Shown here: positions 14,777 through 22,140 of the stretch, piece by piece
Layout of the letters: the number at the start of each line of letters is the position of its first letter
Position numbering within the stretch: position 1 is the first letter of the stretch
DNA from: JBHIBA01 sp046758845
Lineage (GTDB): Bacteria; UBA8248; JACPRG01; G963555815
Direction: 5' to 3'
Assembly: GCA_046758845.1 (NCBI GenBank)
Contig: JBHIBA010000012.1
Location: 1-35,605, forward strand
DNA: 35,605 nucleotides
Made by a program: the position numbers and the translations under genes
The notes under the pieces: generated by a model
Database searches by the model: none
Told to the model about the DNA's origin: nothing
What the model saw: only the letters and a program-made list of their open reading frames with translations

Positions 14777-17086
14777 ATGAAACAGGGTCGGAAAAGGGGT
14801 GTTCGGGCGGAGTCGGATGAAATCGCGAAGGGGATTTTCGACGCGGCCCGATTCCTTGCGGTCCTCCTGGACCTCAAGGGAAACGTCACGTATTTGAACC
14901 CCTTCGGCGAGAATCTCCTCGGCTGGTCTGCCCGGGAAGTCGCGGGAAAGAACTGGGTCAAGGAATTCGTCCCCCCACAGCAACGCTCCCGCCTTCGGAG
15001 GACGTTCAAGGCCATGGGTAAAGAGGCGGCGGCCCCAATCCCAGTTGAGGCCGATGTCCTTTGCAAGGACGGCAGGTGGCGTCGGTTGGCCTGGACGGAC
15101 TGTCCTTTGCGTGACGGGGCAGGGAAGGTGGTGGGAGTCGCCGGGATCGGCCTCCAGCTCCCCCGAGAGGATTCCCACCGGGAAGAGCTGAGACAGGGAG
15201 AACGCTTTCTCGCGGCGCTGCGCGAAGAGCAAAACAGGGCGCAACGATACCTCGGCATCGCCGAAATCATATTCCTGGAACTCAATGACAGGGGCGAAGC
15301 GACACTGATCAATCAAGCGGGATGCAGGACTCTGGGATACGAGGAGCAGGAGATCATCGGCAGAAATTGGTTCGACGTATTTTTGCCGGACGAAATCAGG
15401 GGGGAAGTGAAGTCCGTCTTTCAAGAACTGATGAGGAGCGGGGTGAAGGCGGCCGAGTATTACGAAAACCCGGTGATGACAAAATCCGGACAGCGAAGGC
15501 TCATCTCCTGGCATAACGCTGTGTTAACCGATGAGAGGGGGAAAAGGGTCGGCACGCTGAGTTCGGGAGTGGACCTCACGGACCGAAGGCGCTCGGAGGA
15601 GGTCATCCGGGAAAAGGAAACGCTCATCCGCGCCGCCATGGACAACATGGTGGACGGCTTCATCACCATCGACGAGGACGGGACCATAGAATCCTTCAAC
15701 CGCGCGGCCGAGCGGATGTTCGGGTACTCGGCGGAGGAAGTGATCGGCCGAAACGTGAGCGTTCTCATGCCCGAGCCCTACCGCAAGGAGCACGACGGAT
15801 ACCTCTCCGACTACGTGCGCACCGGTGAGGGCAGTATCATCGGCGTCGGGCGGGAGGTCACCGGGCGGCGGAAGGACGGGACGGCCTTTCCGGTCAACCT
15901 GGCCGTCGCCGAGATGCGCCTGGGCGAGCGGCGGATGTTCGTGGGGAATCTCCGCGACCTGACCAGAGAGAGAGCGCTTCAGTCGGCCGTCCAGAGCGAG
16001 CAACGCCTGAAGGCGGCCATCGTGGAGACTTCGGGGGATGCCATCATGGCCCTGGGCAGGGACGGGAAAATCCTTTCCTGGAACCCCGGAGCCGAGGCCG
16101 TCCTCGGGTACGAGGCACAAGAGGTTCTGGGACGACACTACCGTTTTCTCATCCCCGCCGATCTGCAGGAAGAGGGCGAGGAGAAACGGGTGGAGAGGAT
16201 GTTCGCCGAAGAAGGCGGGATCCGCAATTACGCCACACGTCGCAGGCGCAGGGACGGCCGAGAGATCCAGGTGATGCTCTCGCGGACCGCCCTTCGGGAA
16301 GAGAGGGGGGAGTTGCTCGGTTACTCCTCGATTCTGCGGGACGTGACGGAGGAGAACTGGATGCGGGAGCAGTTGCACCAATCCGAGAAATTCTCGGCCA
16401 TCGGTGAGCTGGCTGCGGGGGTCGCCCACGAGATCGGGGGGCCTCTCAGCGTCATATCCGGCAACTCCGAGTTTCTCCGCGAGAGCCTGGACCCCGAGGA
16501 CCCCCGTAGGGAGGACGTCGAAGGCATCGCCCGGGAGTGCGACGCGGTGGCCTCGCTCATCCGCCAGCTCCTGGACTTCAGCCGGCCGGCCAAGGTGGAG
16601 GCCAAACCGGTGGACGTGAACGAGTGCCTGCGAAACGTCCTCCTCCTGGTGCGCAAGCAGATCGCGAAAAGCGACATCGAGCTCAAGCTGGACCTTCAGG
16701 TGGGGCTGCCGGCGGTTCTGGGCGAGGTCAACCAGTTGGAACAGGTCGTCATGAATCTCGTCTTGAACGCCTGGCACGCCATGCCGCACGGCGGAAAGCT
16801 GGAGATCCGTTCTTACGCCGTCACAGAAGGCGCAGGCAACGTCCGGCGCAAAGTGGGCATTCAGGTCAGCGACACGGGGGTGGGGATCGCGGAGGAGAAC
16901 CTGGGACGGATCTTCGACCCGTTCTTTTCCACCCGCCCTCAGGGGGAGGGGACCGGGCTGGGCCTGGCCATCAGCCGGCGCATCGTGACGGACCATCGGG
17001 GAACCATCTCGGTCCACAGCCGTTTGGGACACGGGACGACGTTCACCGTCGAGCTGCACGCCATGGAGGAGGACGGAAGGAAATGA
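14777..17086 (+). CDS. Multi-PAS sensor histidine kinase with a FixL-like heme PAS domain
   Basis: Soluble sensor kinase of 769 aa with no membrane segment. Four PAS domains lie at about 20-130, 155-270, 283-400 and 406-525. The kinase core follows, with H-box His551 in GVAHEIGG, N-box MNLVLNAWHAM, DTGVGI, FDPFFST and GTGLGLA. PAS3 reads like FixL: His339 in EHDGYL and Arg359 in IIGVGREVTGRR are 20 residues apart, the same spacing as heme ligand His200 and Arg220 of Bradyrhizobium FixL. It should therefore bind heme and sense O2. The H-box has GG where HEINN is usual. The start at 14777 is a choice; an upstream GTG at 14672 has no SD. Its stop overlaps the response-regulator start by ATGA, so they form a pair. 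Confidence 0.92.
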   Translation: MKQGRKRGVRAESDEIAKGIFDAARFLAVLLDLKGNVTYLNPFGENLLGWSAREVAGKNWVKEFVPPQQRSRLRRTFKAMGKEAAAPIPVEADVLCKDGRWRRLAWTDCPLRDGAGKVVGVAGIGLQLPREDSHREELRQGERFLAALREEQNRAQRYLGIAEIIFLELNDRGEATLINQAGCRTLGYEEQEIIGRNWFDVFLPDEIRGEVKSVFQELMRSGVKAAEYYENPVMTKSGQRRLISWHNAVLTDERGKRVGTLSSGVDLTDRRRSEEVIREKETLIRAAMDNMVDGFITIDEDGTIESFNRAAERMFGYSAEEVIGRNVSVLMPEPYRKEHDGYLSDYVRTGEGSIIGVGREVTGRRKDGTAFPVNLAVAEMRLGERRMFVGNLRDLTRERALQSAVQSEQRLKAAIVETSGDAIMALGRDGKILSWNPGAEAVLGYEAQEVLGRHYRFLIPADLQEEGEEKRVERMFAEEGGIRNYATRRRRRDGREIQVMLSRTALREERGELLGYSSILRDVTEENWMREQLHQSEKFSAIGELAAGVAHEIGGPLSVISGNSEFLRESLDPEDPRREDVEGIARECDAVASLIRQLLDFSRPAKVEAKPVDVNECLRNVLLLVRKQIAKSDIELKLDLQVGLPAVLGEVNQLEQVVMNLVLNAWHAMPHGGKLEIRSYAVTEGAGNVRRKVGIQVSDTGVGIAEENLGRIFDPFFSTRPQGEGTGLGLAISRRIVTDHRGTISVHSRLGHGTTFTVELHAMEEDGRK

Positions 17087-18444
17087 CGGCCGACGCCAAG
17101 GTGTTGGTGGTGGACGACGAGGAGCGGGTCCGCCGGCTCCTCACCCGCCTGCTCCAAGAGGAGGGCTATCACGTCCGGGCGGCGGCCTCGGGCGAAGAGG
17201 CGTTGGCCGAGATGGAAGGTGATTCCTACGACCTCGTCCTGACCGACCTGACGATGCCCGGCATGTCCGGGATGGAACTCCTCGAAGAGATCAAGGAGAA
17301 GAGTCCCGAGGTGGGGGTGATCATCATTACGGCCTTCGGGACCGTTGAATCGGCCGTTCAGGCCATGCACAGGGGGGCATTTCATTACATCACCAAGCCG
17401 TTCAAACTGAATGAGGTGCGCATCTTCTTGCGGCGGGCCCTGGAGGAGGGCAAGACGCAGCGCGAGCTGGCGCAACTCCGCCGTGAGGTCCATCAAAGAT
17501 TCGAATTTTCCAATCTCATCGGCAAGAGCAAGGCCATGCAGGAGGTCTTCGCTCTCATCCGACGCGTGGCCCAGTCCAACAGCACCGTTCTCATCCTGGG
17601 GAAAAGCGGCACCGGTAAGGAGTTGGTCGCCAAAGCCATCCACTACAACAGCCCCCGGCGCCGCTCTCCGTTCGTTCCTGTCAACTGTAGCGCCATCACC
17701 GAAACCCTTCTGGAGAGCGAGCTGTTCGGGCACGTCAAGGGGGCATTCACCGGCGCCATCTCCAATAAGAAGGGCATCTTCCAGGAAGCCCGCGAGGGGA
17801 CGGTGTTTCTCGACGAGATCGCCGACACCAGCCCCGCCATGCAGGTGAAGCTCCTTCGCGCTCTCCAGGAACGTGAGATCCGCCCGGTCGGCGGGAATGA
17901 AACCATGCAGGTGGATGTCCGGCTGATCGCCGCCTCCAACCAGGACCTACAAGAGGCCGTTCGAGAGGGGAGGTTCCGGGAGGACTTCTATTACCGTCTC
18001 AACGTGATCCCCATTCACCTTCCGCCGCTGAAAGACCGTCCGGAAGACATCCCCCCCTTGGCGCACCACTTCCTGGCGAAGTACGCCTTGGAGGCCGAGG
18101 CGAACGTGACGAGGATTTCCAAAGAAGCCCTGCGCGTCCTGATGCGTTACGCCTGGCCGGGGAACATCCGAGAGCTGGAGAACGTTATCGAGCGGGCCAT
18201 CACCCTCGGGGCCGAAGGCGAAATCGGCGTGGATGACCTGCCGCAAAGCCTCGTGGAACATCACCCTCTGGCGGGTTCGGAATCATTTTCTGTCGGGTCC
18301 ACGATGAAGGAGGTGGAAAAGGCTCACATCGCCCGCGTTCTGGAGCACGTCCACGGTCAAGTCTCAAAGGCCGCCCGGATTCTCGGGATGGATCGCCGGA
18401 CCCTCTATCGAAAGCTCGAGGAGTACCAGATCCGTCGTAATTGA
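17083..18444 (+). CDS. NtrC-family sigma54-dependent response regulator
   Basis: Transcription activator of 453 aa. The receiver domain spans residues 1-120, with the acidic pair at 11-12, phosphorylation site Asp55 (LVLTDLTMPG) and Lys105. The AAA+ domain has Walker A GKSGTGKE (173-180, with Lys where many members have Glu), the sigma54-contacting loop GAFTGA (220-225) and Walker B VFLDEI (241-246). A Fis-type helix-turn-helix lies at the C-terminus (SKAARILGMDRRTLYRKL). The start overlaps the kinase stop as ATGA with GGAAGGAA just upstream. Phosphorylated by the coupled heme-PAS kinase, it should activate sigma54 promoters; one lies about 470 bases downstream, before the CRP/FNR gene. Confidence 0.95.
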   Translation: MTADAKVLVVDDEERVRRLLTRLLQEEGYHVRAAASGEEALAEMEGDSYDLVLTDLTMPGMSGMELLEEIKEKSPEVGVIIITAFGTVESAVQAMHRGAFHYITKPFKLNEVRIFLRRALEEGKTQRELAQLRREVHQRFEFSNLIGKSKAMQEVFALIRRVAQSNSTVLILGKSGTGKELVAKAIHYNSPRRRSPFVPVNCSAITETLLESELFGHVKGAFTGAISNKKGIFQEAREGTVFLDEIADTSPAMQVKLLRALQEREIRPVGGNETMQVDVRLIAASNQDLQEAVREGRFREDFYYRLNVIPIHLPPLKDRPEDIPPLAHHFLAKYALEAEANVTRISKEALRVLMRYAWPGNIRELENVIERAITLGAEGEIGVDDLPQSLVEHHPLAGSESFSVGSTMKEVEKAHIARVLEHVHGQVSKAARILGMDRRTLYRKLEEYQIRRN

Positions 18445-18520
18445 GAATCCCCCCCCCTCATTTCCGCCCGGTCCATCGTTGCATAGGACGCGTTTTCTCC
18501 CACCCTCCAAACCCACCTGC

Positions 18521-18569
18521 GAAGGCAGGATTTGGCAGTGGGTCAGTTTGCTGAATGACCCCTGCCTTC
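18521..18569 (+). terminator. Nested hairpin after the response regulator gene
   Basis: The outer 9-bp stem is GAAGGCAGG (18521-18529) with CCTGCCTTC (18561-18569). An inner stem pairs GGGTCA (18540-18545) with TGACCC (18556-18561), sharing one base with the outer arm. It lies 76 bases past the stop. There is no long T-run, so it may be a processing or partial termination site rather than a full intrinsic terminator. Confidence 0.45.
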
Positions 18570-18576
18570 CTCCTTT

Positions 18577-18643
18577 GTAGCCGCGATTTGGGCACATTCG
18601 CTTCGCTCAGTGCAGGCTCCGCGGAAATCGCGGCCGGGGCTAC
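18577..18643. repeat. REP-like palindromic element
   Basis: The stem CCGCGATTT (18581-18589) with AAATCGCGG (18625-18633) is extended by GTAG/CTAC at the ends and by an inner GCAC/GTGC stem. The loop holds ATTCGCTTCGCTCA, a sequence style common in REP-like dispersed elements. It is one copy only in this window, so repeat status is inferred from form. Confidence 0.45.
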
Positions 18644-18714
18644 ACCAAATGATGACAGAGCCGTGGGCAAAGCTGCGTACGGGGCTTAATCCGTCCCAAA
18701 CTGACCTACTACAC

Positions 18715-18739
18715 AAAATTGCCACACTTGCGCAATTTT
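18715..18739. promoter_or_regulatory. Candidate enhancer (UAS) for the NtrC-type activator
   Basis: A perfect dyad, AAAATTGC-N9-GCAATTTT, is centred about 205 bases upstream of the predicted start of the sigma54 transcript. This is the usual distance and form of an NtrC-family activator site, and the activator gene ends 270 bases before it. Confidence 0.55.
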
Positions 18740-18823
18740 GACGCAGATCCTTCGGGGCGTCCTTGTTGATCGCACCCTTCTTGAAAGGCCATCAGGATTT
18801 TTCGCATCGAGGCTCGCCCCTTA

Positions 18824-18836
18824 TAACCATTTGATT
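18824..18836 (-). promoter_or_regulatory. IHF binding site
   Basis: The minus strand reads AATCAAATGGTTA, a full match to the IHF consensus WATCAANNNNTTR. It lies between the candidate enhancer dyad and the -24/-12 promoter, where IHF bends DNA at many sigma54 promoters. An imperfect dyad CTTATAACC/GGTATAAG (18820-18849) overlaps it. Confidence 0.55.
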
Positions 18837-18907
18837 AAAAAGGTATAAGCTCCGGCTCATTTCGTTGGCCCAGTCCAAAAACAACAAATCACCAACGAGA
18901 AAAGGAA

Positions 18908-18923
18908 TGGCACCATGTTTGCC
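18908..18923 (+). promoter_or_regulatory. Sigma54 (-24/-12) promoter of the CRP/FNR-Usp-DoxX genes
   Basis: TGGCACC-ATGT-TTGCC matches the consensus TGGCACG-N4-TTGCW with the invariant GG and GC at the correct 10-bp gap (18909-18910 and 18921-18922). Transcription should begin near 18934. The ATG at 18915 falls inside the promoter, so translation must start at 18975. Confidence 0.75.
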
Positions 18924-18974
18924 CTTTTATATGAAGAGGAGGGCCTTTCAAGAGAGGATCGAGAGGGGGAAAAG

Positions 18975-19709
18975 ATGAGCGAGTGCACCGTTTGTCCATA
19001 TCGAGTGAAGGGGCCTCTGCGGAAGCTCTCCCACGTTGCGTTCGACCACCTCAATCCGTCCTTCAGGACCCGACGATATGAAACAGGGGAGGCGGTCTTC
19101 TTGCAGGGCGACGCTGTGAGTGAGTTTTTCTTTCTTTGCGGGGGGGCGGTGAAGCTGGTCCGCGAGTCTCCTGAGGGCAAGCAGACGATTGTGGAAGTCC
19201 TGGGGCCTTGCGGCTGGTTCGGGGAGTTCTCCTTTTGTGATGAGGCCGTGCATTCATTGACGGCCGAAGCCCTGGAGCCGGTGACGGCAAAATCCATCAG
19301 CCAGCGCCACATGGCCGAGTTCCTCCGCAAAGAACCCGAATTGCTATTCGAAATGGTCGAACGCCTGAACGTCTCCCTGAGGGAATCCCGCGCCCATAAC
19401 GCGGATTACGCCCACCGCCCGGTCCGCCTCAGGGCGTTGAATCTGCTGACAAGCCTCTTCGCCCGCTACGGCCGCCAGGTGAACGGCCACTGGGAGCTCG
19501 GATTGCCTCTGGCGAGGGCCGAGATCGGCGAGATGCTCGGGGTGACCACAGAGACGACCATCCGGACCCTCGCCCAGCTCCAGCGGGAAGGACATCTCCA
19601 ATTGGGACGCCGGCGCATCTATATCAGCGACCCGCAGGCCCTGCGGTCGCTTTCACGGCGAGAAAGTCTGGGGCCCGAGGGGGCAAGTTTTTGCTCCGAA
19701 GAGAAGTAG
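18975..19709 (+). CDS. CRP/FNR family transcription regulator
   Basis: DNA-binding regulator of 244 aa with a cyclic-nucleotide-type beta-barrel (about 20-130, including the GCGWFGEFSF-like region), a dimer helix and a C-terminal winged helix. Two N-terminal cysteines (C4, C7) recall FNR, with further cysteines at 55, 79 and 88. The full four-cysteine FNR set is not clear, so Fe-S binding is uncertain. The recognition helix reads TTETTIRTLAQ: FNR's Glu and Arg are kept while its Ser is replaced. The start at 18975 is set by the upstream sigma54 promoter and has GAGAGGGGG before it; the longer ATG at 18915 lies inside the promoter. It heads a run with three Usp genes and DoxX. Confidence 0.88.
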   Translation: MSECTVCPYRVKGPLRKLSHVAFDHLNPSFRTRRYETGEAVFLQGDAVSEFFFLCGGAVKLVRESPEGKQTIVEVLGPCGWFGEFSFCDEAVHSLTAEALEPVTAKSISQRHMAEFLRKEPELLFEMVERLNVSLRESRAHNADYAHRPVRLRALNLLTSLFARYGRQVNGHWELGLPLARAEIGEMLGVTTETTIRTLAQLQREGHLQLGRRRIYISDPQALRSLSRRESLGPEGASFCSEEK

Positions 19710-19788
19710 GGGCGAAGGTGAGCAAGAAGGTCCGGGTCGCCCCAGACGGTGTTCCCGCCGGGGGACCGTCCAAGAAGGAGAACGAAGG

Positions 19789-20331
19789 ATGAAAAAATTC
19801 AAACGCATTCTGGCGCCCACTGACTTTTCCCCATATTCCGATGACGGCCTTCGGTACGCGGCCTTCTTGGCCGAGAAGTTCGGTGCGGAAGTCTTGGTCT
19901 TCCACGTCATCTCCCCGGAAGAGTTGAGGGAACGGGAATTCCTCCCACCTGTTTCTGGCCAGGCGGATGTCCTGCTTCAGGCGCCCATGCCATTTGATTT
20001 CTCAAGGGAATCCCTCCCCCCTCCTGCCCGGCGTTATGTGGACGAGATCTACAAGGACACGGAACAGGAGGCCGTCAACCACTTCCGAAAGGCCATCGGG
20101 GCCGGCAAGAACGGTTTCAAGTTTTGGGCCGCGGCGGCCAGCGGAGTCCCCTTTGTGGAGATCATCCGAAAGGCCAGGGAGGAGAATTGCGACCTGATTG
20201 TCATGGCCACCCACGGCCGCACCGGCCTCAACCACGTCCTCATGGGAAGCGTCTCCGAGAAGGTGGTCCGGATGGCCGATTGCCCCGTGCTCACCATCCG
20301 GCCCGCAGACCATAAGTTCGAGATGCCCTGA
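19789..20331 (+). CDS. Universal stress protein (UspA family)
   Basis: Usp-fold protein of 180 aa, cytoplasmic. The first strand and acidic residue are at ILAPTDFS. The ATP-binding signature lies at THGRTGLNHVLMGSVSEKVV, close to the G-2x-G-9x-G(S/T) pattern, so it probably binds ATP. The length exceeds a standard single Usp (about 140-150) because of an insert near residues 45-85. A GAAGGAGAACGAAGG stretch precedes the start. It is the first of three tandem Usp genes behind the CRP/FNR regulator and likely belongs to the same stress regulon. The three copies differ strongly, so they are old paralogues. Confidence 0.93.
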   Translation: MKKFKRILAPTDFSPYSDDGLRYAAFLAEKFGAEVLVFHVISPEELREREFLPPVSGQADVLLQAPMPFDFSRESLPPPARRYVDEIYKDTEQEAVNHFRKAIGAGKNGFKFWAAAASGVPFVEIIRKAREENCDLIVMATHGRTGLNHVLMGSVSEKVVRMADCPVLTIRPADHKFEMP

Positions 20332-20363
20332 GAGAGTCCGGAGGTCGCCGGAGAGGAGGGATT

Positions 20364-20825
20364 ATGAAAATCGATCGGATTCTGGCCCCTATTGACTTTT
20401 CGGAGTTCAGCGGCGTGGGGGTCCTGCAGGCGGCGGAGCTGGCCGAAAGGTTCGGCGCTGAGCTCGTGGTGCTGAACGTTGTTCCGGCAAACCAGGCTGA
20501 GGCGATGGTCTGGGCGCCCGGGAACCCTTGGGAAAAGGTCACGGCGGACGTGGACCGGGAAGTTGAAGGCTTCCTTCGGGACAACATCCCCCAAGAAGTG
20601 AGGAGCGCGATCCGGGTCCGCACCCTGGTGTCGGCCGGCGTTCCTGCCTGGCAGATTGTTCGCACCGCCGACGAAGAGGGCGCGGACATCATCGTCATGG
20701 CGACCCATGGCCGGACGGGCATCAAGCACACCTTCCTGGGCAGCGTCACAGAGACCGTCGTCCGTCTCTCTCGAAAGCCCGTGTGGACGGTCCGCAAGGA
20801 GGTGTTTGCCTTCGAGAAACCCTGA
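20364..20825 (+). CDS. Universal stress protein (UspA family)
   Basis: Single-domain Usp of 153 aa. It starts KIDRILAPIDFSEFSG and carries the nucleotide motif THGRTGIKHTFLGSVTETVV, followed by the final strand PVWTVRKEV, so ATP binding is likely. It begins 32 bases after the previous Usp, with GGAGAGGAGG just upstream of the start, so it is co-transcribed. Usp proteins of this type help cells survive starvation, hypoxia or redox stress, but the molecular role is rarely known. Confidence 0.93.
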   Translation: MKIDRILAPIDFSEFSGVGVLQAAELAERFGAELVVLNVVPANQAEAMVWAPGNPWEKVTADVDREVEGFLRDNIPQEVRSAIRVRTLVSAGVPAWQIVRTADEEGADIIVMATHGRTGIKHTFLGSVTETVVRLSRKPVWTVRKEVFAFEKP

Positions 20826-20894
20826 CCTGCCGGCTCAATCGAGCGCGGTGATTGTGGAAACGAGTTCGACCGGCACCGAGAAGGAGCCCTGAGA

Positions 20895-21317
20895 ATGTAC
20901 AAGAAAGTTCTCGTCACGCTGGATGGTTCGGATGTCGCGGAGCAGATCCTTTCCCACGTCGAGGCGATGGATAGCAACGGGACCGAGATCCATCTCTTGC
21001 GGGTGGCGTTGGCGCACGGCTTCCCTGGCGTGGATCCGACCGAGGCGCAGGTGGAGGTCGTGAAAGAGGCGGAGGAATACCTGAAACGGGTGGAGGATGA
21101 CCTCCGGAAAAAGGGGCGGACCATCGAGTCGCACGTCCGGTACGGGCACCCGGCGGAGGAAATTCTCGATCACACGGAGCACTGGAAATTCGACCTGATC
21201 GCCATGACCACCCACGGCCGCTCCGGCGTCGGGCGCTGGCTCTTGGGAAGCGTGGCCGAAAAGGTCGTGCGCAACAGCCCGGTGCCCGTCCTGGTGGTCC
21301 GGGCGAAGAAGGAGTGA
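20895..21317 (+). CDS. Universal stress protein (UspA family)
   Basis: Compact Usp of 140 aa. It starts YKKVLVTLDGSDVAEQIL and carries TTHGRSGVGRWLLGSVAEKVV, followed by the closing strand VPVLVVRAKK. The ATP-binding glycines are present. GAAGGAGCC lies 7-8 bases before the ATG. It is the third Usp in the run; the closing hairpin and DoxX gene follow. A Glu/Lys-rich helix covers about residues 58-80. Confidence 0.93.
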   Translation: MYKKVLVTLDGSDVAEQILSHVEAMDSNGTEIHLLRVALAHGFPGVDPTEAQVEVVKEAEEYLKRVEDDLRKKGRTIESHVRYGHPAEEILDHTEHWKFDLIAMTTHGRSGVGRWLLGSVAEKVVRNSPVPVLVVRAKKE

Positions 21318-21325
21318 GGAGGAAT

Positions 21326-21352
21326 AGAGGCTGGATCGTGGAGCCAGCCTCT
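21326..21352 (+). terminator. Hairpin between the third Usp gene and DoxX
   Basis: A perfect 9-bp stem, AGAGGCTGG with CCAGCCTCT, encloses a 9-base loop. No T-run follows, so it is more likely an mRNA stability or attenuation element separating DoxX expression from the Usp genes. It ends 18 bases before the DoxX start codon. Confidence 0.5.
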
Positions 21353-21370
21353 CATAGAAGGAGCTAGAAA

Positions 21371-21958
21371 ATGGTTGCCCGAGCGGACGCCAGAAGAAAG
21401 TCTGTGTATCAGGACCCGCCCATCGCGAAATTTTTTTTCAACGATTCCCGGGCGGCTTGGATCTGGCTGATCGTACGTTTGTACGTGGGCTACGGGTGGA
21501 TCGTCGCCGGCATCGAGAAGGTCGGCAACCCGGCCTGGGTGAAGACGGGCGCGGCCGTGAAGGGTTATTGGACATTTGTCCTGAAGGCGAAAACCCAGGG
21601 GGCGCACCCAGAGATGCCCTACGGGTGGTACCAGAGCTTCCTCCAGTACCTGCTGGACAACGGGTGGTGGGGATTTTTCGGCAAGCTCGTCGCCTTCGGC
21701 GAGTTGCTGGTGGGGATTGCCCTGGTGCTGGGCGCCTTGACGGCGATCGCGGCCTTCTTCGGAACGCTGATGAACTTCTCGTACCTGATGGCCGGTACCG
21801 CATCGACCAACCCGGTGCTCTTCGGTCTAGCCGTTTTCCTCATCTTGGCGTGGAAGATTGCGGGTTACTGGGGAGTTGACCGCTGGTTGCTGCCGGCCCT
21901 GGGTACACCTTGGAAACGGGGGATGGTCTCTCAGCATGAGCGCGAAGACACTACATAG
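21371..21958 (+). CDS. DoxX family membrane protein
   Basis: Inner-membrane protein of 195 aa with four predicted helices (about residues 27-50, 90-115, 117-140 and 145-165). The first helix region LIVRLYVGYGWIVAGIEKV and the GKLVAFGELLVGIALVLGA segment are typical of the DoxX/DoxD family. Family members include the thiosulfate:quinone oxidoreductase subunit DoxD and proteins linked to redox stress. The start has GGAG 7 bases upstream. It closes the putative sigma54-driven operon and converges with the GTPase gene. Quinone-linked sulfur or redox chemistry fits the oxygen-sensing context, but the reaction cannot be assigned. Confidence 0.85.
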   Translation: MVARADARRKSVYQDPPIAKFFFNDSRAAWIWLIVRLYVGYGWIVAGIEKVGNPAWVKTGAAVKGYWTFVLKAKTQGAHPEMPYGWYQSFLQYLLDNGWWGFFGKLVAFGELLVGIALVLGALTAIAAFFGTLMNFSYLMAGTASTNPVLFGLAVFLILAWKIAGYWGVDRWLLPALGTPWKRGMVSQHEREDTT

Positions 21959-22140
21959 GTAGGGCGTGAGAGATAATTGCGGAAGGCGGTGGGGTTTCGT
22001 CTCCGGGCTGCTCCTTTGTCGCCCGCCGACCTGAGGACATCGCCCGTTCTTGATCCGCGCGTATTTCCAGGAGGGTCCCCCGCTGCTGCGGTTTTTCTCG
22101 GCGTTTCGGCCTCGAAGGGCGTTTGCCCACTGTCTTCGTC

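Noticed and set aside
15524..17059. Long minus-strand frame antisense to the sensor kinase (511 codons)
   Set aside because: The sense frame carries all histidine kinase boxes; the antisense frame is a codon-bias shadow.
18915..18974. Upstream ATG of the CRP/FNR gene as the true start
   Set aside because: It has a fair SD, but the ATG lies inside the -24/-12 promoter, so the mRNA would not contain it.
21959..22140. Small coding region between DoxX and the GTPase gene
   Set aside because: Frames here are Arg/Pro-rich without a good start or motif; this is the gap between convergent genes.
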